This document shows, piece after piece, positions 58,015-64,000 of a DNA stretch of 64,000 bases. Position 1 is the stretch's first letter. The number at the start of each line of letters is the position of its first letter. The position numbers and the translations under genes are program-made. The DNA comes from Hymenobacter taeanensis (GTDB lineage: Bacteria; Bacteroidota; Bacteroidia; Cytophagales; Hymenobacteraceae). Location: positions 1,611,501 to 1,675,500 of the forward strand of contig NZ_CP053538.1 in assembly GCF_013137895.1 (NCBI RefSeq), given 5' to 3'. Below the pieces are notes generated by a model. The model was not told the origin of the DNA. It did not search any database and was given only the letters and a program-made list of their open reading frames with translations.

Positions 58015-58845
58015 ATGCTCCCCACTGTTGCCATCCAGGGCTTTGACGGTAGTTTCCACCAGATAGCCGCCCGCCACTACTTCGGCCCCGAAACGCTGAC
58101 GGCGCCCTGCGCCACGTTTAGCGAGGTGGTGCGCCAGGTAGCCAGCGGCAGCACGGGAGCCGGCCTAATGGCCATTGAGAATTCCATTGCCGGCAGCATT
58201 CTGCCCAACTACACACTGTTGCGCAAGTCGGGGCTGCGGGTGATGGGTGAGGTGTACCTGCGCATCCGGCAGCACCTGATGGCACTGCCGGGTCAGCAGC
58301 TTTCCGACATCCGGGAGGTGCACTCCCACCCCATGGCCCTGCTGCAATGCGCTGACTTTCTAAACCAGTACCACCATTGGCAACTGGTGGAGTCAGAAGA
58401 CACGGCCCTGAGCGCTCAGCGCGTGCGGGAGCAGGGCCGGCCCGGCGTAGCGGCCGTAGCGGGCCGGCTGGCCGCCGAGCTGTTCGGCCTGGAAATAGTA
58501 GCCGAGGACATTCACGCCGAAAAAAAGAACTACACCCGCTTTCTGGTAGTGGCCCGCCCCGAAAACGCGCTGGAAGTGGAGCAGCCCAATAAGGCCTCGC
58601 TCTATTTCCACACCAACCACACTCAGGGCAGCCTGGCGCGGGTGCTGGTCCGGATTGCTGATCTGGGCATTAACCTCTCCAAGCTGCAGTCGTGTCCCAA
58701 GCCGGGCAGCACCTGGCACTACTACTTCCACGCCGACCTGGAGTTTGATCAGCCGGAGCAACTCCAGGCCGCCCTCCGCGACATTGCCCCCGTAACCGAT
58801 GGCCTGGAGGTGCTGGGCGTGTACCATAAAGGCACTACACATTAA
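58015..58845 (+). CDS. pheA: Prephenate dehydratase
   Basis: A 276-residue enzyme converting prephenate to phenylpyruvate in phenylalanine synthesis. The catalytic domain opens VAIQGFDGSFHQIAARHYF, has the AIENSIAGSI active-site region and the conserved threonine in KKNYTRFLVV. The C-terminal ACT domain (about 190-270: GSLARVLVRIADLGINLSKLQSCP) normally binds phenylalanine. The usual E-S-R-P of the regulatory site reads Q-S-C-P here. No chorismate mutase domain is fused; that activity is in the DAHP synthase protein. It is the first structural gene after two tandem attenuators. Confidence 0.95.
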   Translation: MLPTVAIQGFDGSFHQIAARHYFGPETLTAPCATFSEVVRQVASGSTGAGLMAIENSIAGSILPNYTLLRKSGLRVMGEVYLRIRQHLMALPGQQLSDIREVHSHPMALLQCADFLNQYHHWQLVESEDTALSAQRVREQGRPGVAAVAGRLAAELFGLEIVAEDIHAEKKNYTRFLVVARPENALEVEQPNKASLYFHTNHTQGSLARVLVRIADLGINLSKLQSCPKPGSTWHYYFHADLEFDQPEQLQAALRDIAPVTDGLEVLGVYHKGTTH

Positions 58846-58869
58846 TTCAGTCACCAGATTCAAAACAAC

Positions 58870-58970
58870 GTCATGCTGAGCGCAGCCGAAGCATCTCTAC
58901 CGCTGGCTAACCAACTGGCCTAAGCCTCTACAACCAAGCGGTAGAGATACTTCGACAAGCTCAGCATGAC
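58870..58970. repeat. REP-like inverted repeat (CATGCTGAGC family)
   Basis: Left arm CGTCATGCTGAGCGCAGCC with GAAGCATCTCTACCGC, and right arm GCGGTAGAGATACTTCG with CAAGCTCAGCATGAC. It lies between pheA and the aminotransferase gene. Confidence 0.85.
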
Positions 58971-59005
58971 AATTACTAATTAACAGTACCCTTCCTATCC
59001 GCACG

Positions 59006-59036
59006 CGAGATCCTTCGCTTCTCTCAGGATGACGTT
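59006..59036. repeat. Half-copy of a REP-like arm
   Basis: GAGATCCTTCGCTTCTCTCAGGATGACG is a single arm of the CATCCTGAGC family, without its partner. A second, shorter half-arm lies at about 60303-60330. Confidence 0.5.
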
Positions 59037-59058
59037 CAGATAAAAAAATCAGCACCTC

Positions 59059-60246
59059 ATGCAAGTTTCCGTAGCCAGCCGCCTTCAGCACACTCAAGAG
59101 TACTACTTCTCGCAGAAGCTGCGCGAGATTGATGGCCTGAATAAAGCCGGCAAGCAGATTATCAACCTAGGCATTGGCTCGCCCGATATGCCGCCCCACC
59201 CCAACGTGGTGGCGGCCCTTACCCGCGCGGCCGAGCTACCGAACACGCACGCTTACCAGAGCTACAAGGGAGTGCCGGCGCTGCGCCAGGCTATGGCGGG
59301 CTGGTACCAGCGGCAGTACGGTGTGGCGCTGGACCCGGAGGCGGAGATTCTGCCGCTGCTGGGCTCCAAGGAAGGTATCATTCATGTGAGCATGACGTTT
59401 CTGGAAGCCGGCGACGAGGTGCTGATTCCGAACCCTGGCTACCCAGCCTACCGGGCCGCCGCGCACCTGAGCGGCGCCACCCCCCTCGACTACGACCTGA
59501 CCGCCGAAAACAACTGGCTGCCCGACCTGGAGGCGCTAGGCCAGCGCGACCTGAGCCGCGTAAAGCTGATGTGGGTGAACTACCCCCATATGCCCACCGG
59601 CACCGCCGCCGATGCCGCGTTCTTCACCAAGCTGGTGGCCTTTGCTACGGCGCATAACATTCTGCTGGTGCACGATAACCCGTACAGCTTCATCCTCAAC
59701 ACGGAGCAGCCCCAGAGCCTGCTGGCGGTGCCGGGCGCACGGGAAGTGGTGCTGGAGCTGAACTCCCTGAGCAAGTCGCACAACATGGCGGGCTGGCGCG
59801 TGGGCCTGCTGGCGGGCCGCGCCGATCTGCTGCAGGAAGTGCTACGCTTCAAGAGCAACCTCGACTCGGGCATGTTCCTGCCGGTGCAGCTGGCCGCCGT
59901 GGAGGCCCTGAACCTCGATGAAACCTGGTACCAGGAGCTAAACGCCCACTACCGTGCCCGCCGCGAGCTGGTGTTTGAGCTGCTCGATACCATTGGCTGT
60001 AGCTACGACCGCAACCAGGTAGGCCTGTTTGTATGGGCCCCCATTCCGGCGGGCTACGCCGACGGGTACGCCCTCAGCGACGAGCTGCTCTACAACGCCA
60101 GCGTGTTTATCACGCCGGGCGGCATCTTCGGCAGCAACGGCAACAACTTCATCCGGGTGAGTTTGTGCCAGACCAAAGAGGTGCTGCAGGCGGCGCTGGG
60201 CCGCATCAAGCAGGCCCAGCAGCTCAGCGCTTCCGCAGCAGATTGA
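59059..60246 (+). CDS. PLP-dependent aminotransferase (aromatic or LL-DAP type)
   Basis: A 395-residue fold-type I aminotransferase. The PLP-lysine is in LELNSLSKSHNMAGWRVGLLAG (about residues 234-255), and NYPHMPTGTAAD, PNPGYPAYRAA, HDNPYSFI and SLCQTKEVL are also recognised. The N-terminal EYYFSQKLREIDGLNKAGKQIINLGIGSPDMPPHPNVV matches the group that includes LL-diaminopimelate and aromatic aminotransferases. Its place between pheA and tyrA makes it the likely transaminase for phenylpyruvate and hydroxyphenylpyruvate. This is inference from context. Confidence 0.9.
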   Translation: MQVSVASRLQHTQEYYFSQKLREIDGLNKAGKQIINLGIGSPDMPPHPNVVAALTRAAELPNTHAYQSYKGVPALRQAMAGWYQRQYGVALDPEAEILPLLGSKEGIIHVSMTFLEAGDEVLIPNPGYPAYRAAAHLSGATPLDYDLTAENNWLPDLEALGQRDLSRVKLMWVNYPHMPTGTAADAAFFTKLVAFATAHNILLVHDNPYSFILNTEQPQSLLAVPGAREVVLELNSLSKSHNMAGWRVGLLAGRADLLQEVLRFKSNLDSGMFLPVQLAAVEALNLDETWYQELNAHYRARRELVFELLDTIGCSYDRNQVGLFVWAPIPAGYADGYALSDELLYNASVFITPGGIFGSNGNNFIRVSLCQTKEVLQAALGRIKQAQQLSASAAD

Positions 60247-60369
60247 GTGGAACGAAGGGCCTGCTCCCGCTGCAACGGTGTCGTCGGGGTGCATGCCTGA
60301 CATCCGCAGGTCCTTCGCTCCGCTCAGACACTAACAAACTCCTTATTTCACCATCTCACCACTTCCCCG

Positions 60370-61215
60370 ATGGTAGTTACGATAATCGGAATTGGCCTGA
60401 TTGGCGGCTCGCTCGCCCTTAGTCTCAAGGAGACTGGCCTGGCGCACCACATCATTGGCGTAGATCAAAGCCCTGATAACCAAAAGCAGGCCATAGCCAT
60501 CGGCCTTGTTGATGAGATAGAAGCCGACCTGGCCGCCGCCGTGGGGCGGGCTGATCTGGTGGTAGTAGCTGTGCCCATGGATGCCATGCTCAGCGTGCTG
60601 CCCCAGGTGCTGGATGCTGCTACGGAGCGCCAGGTGGTAATTGATGTGGGCTCTACCAAAGCCACGCTGCTGGCCCACGTGAATGACCACTCCAACCGCG
60701 CCCGTTTCGTGGCCGTGCACCCCATGGCAGGCACAGAATACTCTGGCCCGTCAGCGGCCATACCTGGCTTGTTTCGCGACAAGACCCTCGTGATTTGCGA
60801 CGCCGCCCGTAGCGCCGAAGACGCCGTGGCGCGGGTAGAGGCAGTATTTGGCCGCTTGGCCATGCACCTGGTGTACATGGATGCCACCGCTCACGACCTG
60901 CACACGGCGTACATTTCGCACATCTCGCATATCACTTCTTTTGCCTTGGCTCTCACAGTTTTAGAGAAAGAGAAAGAAGAACAGCAGATATTTGCACTGG
61001 CAAGCGGTGGTTTTGAGTCGACGGTGCGCCTGGCCAAAAGCTCGCCCGATATGTGGGTGCCCATCTTCCGCCAAAACCGCGTGAACGTGCTGGATGTGCT
61101 GGACGAGCACATTCACCAGCTTCAACACCTGCGCGAGCTGCTGAATCAGGAAGACTACCCGGCGGTTTACCAACAAATACAGCAAGCCAACCTGATCAAA
61201 AAGATTCTGAAATAA
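60370..61215 (+). CDS. tyrA: Prephenate dehydrogenase
   Basis: A 281-residue enzyme oxidising prephenate to 4-hydroxyphenylpyruvate on the tyrosine branch. The NAD-binding loop reads VTIIGIGLIGGSLALSLKE (residues 3-21), followed by DVGSTKATLLAHV, FVAVHPMAGTEYSGPSAA and HDLHTAYISHISHITSFALAL. The active-site histidines and the H-P-M-A-G-x-E motif are intact. There is no ACT domain. It probably acts with the preceding aminotransferase gene in one operon. Confidence 0.94.
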   Translation: MVVTIIGIGLIGGSLALSLKETGLAHHIIGVDQSPDNQKQAIAIGLVDEIEADLAAAVGRADLVVVAVPMDAMLSVLPQVLDAATERQVVIDVGSTKATLLAHVNDHSNRARFVAVHPMAGTEYSGPSAAIPGLFRDKTLVICDAARSAEDAVARVEAVFGRLAMHLVYMDATAHDLHTAYISHISHITSFALALTVLEKEKEEQQIFALASGGFESTVRLAKSSPDMWVPIFRQNRVNVLDVLDEHIHQLQHLRELLNQEDYPAVYQQIQQANLIKKILK

Positions 61216-61237
61216 CAAAGCTAGAGCTACAAACTAG

Positions 61238-61363
61238 CTCCCCTCCTCAGATGAGGAGGGGCTGAGGGTGGTTGACTGGCCTAGAACAGTTTTTAGAACT
61301 AGAGCTAGTGGACGTTCAACGATTTTCAACCACCCCCAACCCCTCCTCATCTGAGGAGGGGAG
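61238..61363. repeat. Intergenic inverted repeat with CTCCCCTCCTCAGATGAGGAGGGG
   Basis: Left arm (61238-61275) and right arm (61326-61363) are complementary over about 38 bases. Each arm contains a self-palindromic GAGGAGGGG element (CCCTCCTCAGATGAGGAGGG). The core holds a CTAGAACAG stretch with the GGCCTAG word. It lies between tyrA and the DAHP synthase gene. Confidence 0.8.
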
Positions 61364-61436
61364 TCTAGACTAAAAATCTAGCACTCTTAAGCCTCATCTT
61401 AGGCTACCTCCCAACTGCAAAAAACAACCTCATATA

Positions 61437-62540
61437 ATGGAACAGCTCATCACCTCCCCTGCCGACCAGGCCGAACACAAGACCTTCCTGGCGAAGAAGC
61501 CCCTCATCATTTCTGGCCCCTGCTCGGCCGAGACGGAAGAGCAGCTCATTGAAACCTGCACCCGCCTGGCCGCCACCGGCAAAGTGGATATGCTGCGCGC
61601 CGGTATCTGGAAGCCCCGCACCAAGCCCGGCCTGTTTGAGGGCGTGGGCACCAAGGGCCTACCCTGGCTGCAGAAAGCCAAGCAGCTGACTGGCCTACCC
61701 ACCACCGTGGAAGTAGCCACGCCCAAGCACGTAGAAGATGCCCTGGCCTTTGAGGTAGATGTGCTCTGGATTGGGGCCCGCACCACCGTAAACCCCTTCT
61801 CGGTGCAGGCCGTGGCCGATGCCCTGCGCAACACCGACGTGCCTGTGTTCATCAAGAACCCCGTGCACCCCGACCTGGAGCTGTGGATGGGCGCCGTGGA
61901 GCGCCTGGCCAAAGCCGGCGTGAAGAACATCGGTCTGATTCACCGGGGCTTTGCGAGCTACGGCAACACCGAGTTCCGCAACGCCCCTATGTGGCACCTG
62001 CCCATCGAGATGAAGCGCCGCCTGCCCGAAATGCCCATCATCTGCGACCCGAGCCACATCTGCGGTAACCGCACGGGCCTGGCGGGCATCGCGCAAAAGT
62101 CGATTGACCTGGACTTTGATGGTCTGATGCTGGAATCACACATCGACCCCGATAACGCCTGGAGCGACGCCAAGCAGCAGGTAACGCCCGAGCGCCTCGC
62201 CGAGCTGCTCGACGGCCTGATCTGGCGCCACGAAACCACCGACCAGCAGGAATTCATCACGGTGCTCACCAAGCTGCGCGAGCAGATCAACCAGCTCGAC
62301 GACGAGATTCTGCACCTGCTGGGCCGCCGCATGCAGGTAGCCGAGAACATTGGCACCTACAAAAAAGAGAACGACATCACCATTCTGCAGACCAACCGCT
62401 GGAACGAGATTCTGGAGCGTGGGGTACAGAAAGGCAACCAGCTGGGCCTCACCAAAGACTTCATTCTGAAGTATTTCGACGCCGTTCACCTGGAGTCTAT
62501 TAACCGCCAGAACCGCATTATGAACCGCGAGAATCTGTAG
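61437..62540 (+). CDS. Bifunctional DAHP synthase / chorismate mutase
   Basis: A 367-residue fusion for the first shikimate step and the branch to prephenate. The N-terminal DAHP synthase (type I-beta, KDPG-like) shows ISGPCSAETEEQLIETC, MLRAGIWKPRTKPGLFEG, VWIGARTTVNPFSV, NPVHPDLELWMGAVER and ICDPSHICGNR. From about residue 285 a type II chorismate mutase follows: LTKLREQINQLDDEILHLLGRRMQVAENIGTYKKEN. It completes the four-gene Phe/Tyr set (pheA, aminotransferase, tyrA, this gene). It lies about 220 bases after tyrA, behind a REP-like repeat, so it may have a separate promoter. Confidence 0.95.
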   Translation: MEQLITSPADQAEHKTFLAKKPLIISGPCSAETEEQLIETCTRLAATGKVDMLRAGIWKPRTKPGLFEGVGTKGLPWLQKAKQLTGLPTTVEVATPKHVEDALAFEVDVLWIGARTTVNPFSVQAVADALRNTDVPVFIKNPVHPDLELWMGAVERLAKAGVKNIGLIHRGFASYGNTEFRNAPMWHLPIEMKRRLPEMPIICDPSHICGNRTGLAGIAQKSIDLDFDGLMLESHIDPDNAWSDAKQQVTPERLAELLDGLIWRHETTDQQEFITVLTKLREQINQLDDEILHLLGRRMQVAENIGTYKKENDITILQTNRWNEILERGVQKGNQLGLTKDFILKYFDAVHLESINRQNRIMNRENL

Positions 62541-62585
62541 GTTTTAGTAGGCTAGGCCACCCTGCGCAACTAGCGCAACTATCAA

Positions 62586-62684
62586 AGACCGTCATGCTGG
62601 GCTTGTTGAAGCATCTCTACTTCTGGCTAATCTAATAGTTAGCACCGCGGTAGAGATGCTTCGACAAGCGCAGCATGACGGTCT
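62586..62684. repeat. REP-like inverted repeat (CATGCTGAGC family)
   Basis: AGACCGTCATGCTG at 62586 and CAGCATGACGGTCT at 62684 (ends) with GAAGCATCTCTA and TAGAGATGCTTCGACAAG inside. It is the best-formed copy of this family in the window. Confidence 0.85.
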
Positions 62685-62792
62685 GCTTTTAAGGGCTATA
62701 AGTCTATTACCCTTATCCTACAAAGACTGATAGGCCTAGCGGGGTTTACGTCAGTTCTTTCTACTATTGGTGAGAACTAACACGCCCCACCC

Positions 62793-63866
62793 ATGACCGC
62801 ACCTCTCCTCTCCCGCCTGAGTGGCCTAGCCTTGGCTGCTGCCCTCACCTTTACCGGCTGCCAGCAGAAACCATCTGCCCCGTCGGCCCCTGACTTTGAG
62901 TCGCCGAATACCGTTACTACGGGCTATTTGCAGCCTTTTGAAACGGGTATCCGCAGCGGGGGCATACAGCTGATACCGATTAAGACGCCCAAGGGCACCT
63001 TCAATGTCTGGACGAAGCGGTTTGGGACGGGCAAGATCAAGGTGCTGCTCCTGCACGGCGGCCCAGCCATGACGCACGAGTACATGGAGTGCTTCGAGAG
63101 CTTTTTCCCGCAGGAAGGCATTCAGTTTTACGAGTACGACCAGCTTGGCTCCTACTATTCTGACCAGCCCAACGATGACGACCTATGGCGCACGGAGCGT
63201 TTCGTGAATGAGGTGGAGCAAGTGCGCCAGGCCCTGGGTATTGACAAGTTTTACGTACTAGGCCACTCCTGGGGCGGCATTTTAGCCCTGGAGTACGCCC
63301 TTAAGCACCAAGACCATTTGGCGGGCCTCGTCATCTCCAACATGGTGGCCAGCATCCCGCGCTACGATGCCTATAACAAAACCCTTCGGGCCCAGCTTCG
63401 GCCTTCCCTGCTGGATTCGCTGGAGAAGTTTGAAGTGAAGAAAGACTACCACAACCCCACGTATGAGGGCCTGGTGTTCAAGAATTACTACTCCCAGCAC
63501 CTGCTGCGTATGGCCGAAATGCCCGATCCGGTGGCCCGCTCCTTCAAACACGTAAACCAGCACGTGTATGAGCTGATGCAGGGCCCTAACGAGTTTAAAA
63601 CTGCGGGCCGCCTGCTTACCTGGGACCGGTGGAACGACCTCGACAAGATTACCGTGCCCACTCTCATGATTGGCGGCCAGTACGACACCATGAACCCCAA
63701 GGACATGGAGGAAATGAGCCACAAAGTGCAGAAAGGCAACTACCTGCTCTGCCCCCAGGGCAGCCACATGAGCATGTGGGACGACCAGCAGACCTACTTC
63801 CGAGGCCTCACCAAATTCCTCAAGTCAGTAAACGACGGTACTTTCAAAGCCGGCACTACACTATAG
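62793..63866 (+). CDS. Proline iminopeptidase-family alpha/beta hydrolase lipoprotein
   Basis: A 357-residue lipoprotein (lipobox FTGC, Cys at about residue 23) with an alpha/beta hydrolase domain of the proline iminopeptidase type. Visible: the oxyanion region LLLHGGPAMTHEYMECFESFF, the substrate-loop YEYDQLGSYYSDQP, the nucleophile elbow VLGHSWGGILALEYA with the catalytic serine, and MIGGQYDTMNP with PQGSHMSMWDD for the Asp and His. The full triad is present. It likely cleaves N-terminal proline or another small substrate in the periplasm. Confidence 0.9.
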   Translation: MTAPLLSRLSGLALAAALTFTGCQQKPSAPSAPDFESPNTVTTGYLQPFETGIRSGGIQLIPIKTPKGTFNVWTKRFGTGKIKVLLLHGGPAMTHEYMECFESFFPQEGIQFYEYDQLGSYYSDQPNDDDLWRTERFVNEVEQVRQALGIDKFYVLGHSWGGILALEYALKHQDHLAGLVISNMVASIPRYDAYNKTLRAQLRPSLLDSLEKFEVKKDYHNPTYEGLVFKNYYSQHLLRMAEMPDPVARSFKHVNQHVYELMQGPNEFKTAGRLLTWDRWNDLDKITVPTLMIGGQYDTMNPKDMEEMSHKVQKGNYLLCPQGSHMSMWDDQQTYFRGLTKFLKSVNDGTFKAGTTL

Positions 63867-63869
63867 TGT

Positions 63870-63949
63870 CTGTCATTCCGAGTGAGGCGAGGAATCTGGG
63901 AGCAGGCCTAAAAGCTAACCCAGACTTCTCATTTCACTCGGAATGACAG
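63870..63949. repeat. REP-like inverted repeat (CATTCCGA family)
   Basis: CTGTCATTCCGAGTGA (63870-63885) pairs exactly with TCACTCGGAATGACAG (63934-63949), with AATCTGGG and CCCAGA as inner arms. Confidence 0.85.
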
Positions 63950-63951
63950 CT

Positions 63952-64000
63952 TTACTGCGGTTTAGATGCGGCCGTTTCCTTCATGCGCTCCTCAATTTGG
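63952..64000 (-). CDS. C-terminal end of a gene running off the right edge
   Basis: On the minus strand the last 16 codons read QIEERMKETAASKPQ and a TAA stop at 63952-63954. The reading frame is open to the right edge. Product cannot be identified from so little. Confidence 0.4.
   Translation of the reverse strand, partial: QIEERMKETAASKPQ

Overview
The window is a GC-rich (roughly 57-60% by eye) chromosomal stretch of a Bacteroidota bacterium, most like Hymenobacter (Cytophagales). The grounds are a type IX secretion sorting domain (41229-44702), a PorP/SprF-GldJ gliding/T9SS pair (34365-36738), a SusB-like GH97 enzyme, promoters of the Bacteroidota TAnnTTTG type, and many families typical of this phylum (DUF4783, DUF4382, AsmA, the CbpA/CbpM pair). 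No rRNA, tRNA, phage, IS element or CRISPR array was recognised. It looks like core chromosome, not a mobile island.

Layout. 0-6.7 kb: polyphosphate kinase 2 (cut by the left edge), a degenerate alpha/beta hydrolase, Hsp20, a GH25 lysozyme followed by RlpA, and the CbpA-CbpM chaperone pair. 6.9-12.3 kb: an OmpA-family envelope protein with calcium-binding-type repeats, GH97 alpha-glucosidase, and a MazE-MazF toxin-antitoxin pair with palindromic operator-like sites. 12.3-23.1 kb: ZIP transporter, methyltransferase, small lipoproteins, nadC, gpmI, YjbQ, a beta-helix lipoprotein and prfA. 23.4-28.4 kb: the threonine operon (thrA fusion, thrB, thrC), preceded by a previously unannotated Thr-rich leader peptide and attenuator. 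28.4-36.7 kb: a haem-motif lipoprotein, a MORN-type protein, an amine-oxidase-like FAD enzyme, exonuclease III, ComF, and GldJ/PorP. 37-41 kb: a giant AsmA protein and a DUF4382 lipoprotein. 41.2-51 kb: a 1157-residue T9SS cargo, thioredoxin-like and DinB proteins, diacylglycerol kinase, acetyltransferase, DHH phosphoesterase and fumarase. 51.6-56.3 kb: an ECF sigma factor, an unusual anti-sigma/TonB fusion, and a vWA protein that appears frameshifted. 57.7-62.5 kb: the phenylalanine/tyrosine operon (pheA, aminotransferase, tyrA, DAHP synthase-chorismate mutase). 62.8 kb to the end: a proline-iminopeptidase-like lipoprotein and the tail of a further gene.

Most interesting. The aromatic operon is preceded by two tandem attenuators. 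Each has a tiny leader ORF that is almost wholly Phe and Tyr codons (8 of 9 and 10 of 11 consecutive residues), and each is followed by a strong intrinsic terminator and by alternative pairing segments. With the Thr leader at 23441, the window holds three ribosome-mediated leader-peptide attenuators in a phylum where such control is little described.

A second genome-scale signal is a highly repeated palindromic word, GTGGCCTAGGCCAC and its half-site GTGGCCTAG. I located 26 exact 9-mer loci. They are concentrated between genes and often supply the TAG stop codon of unrelated genes. Intergenic space also carries several families of REP-like 90-150 bp inverted repeats, and unusually long symmetric terminators between convergent genes.
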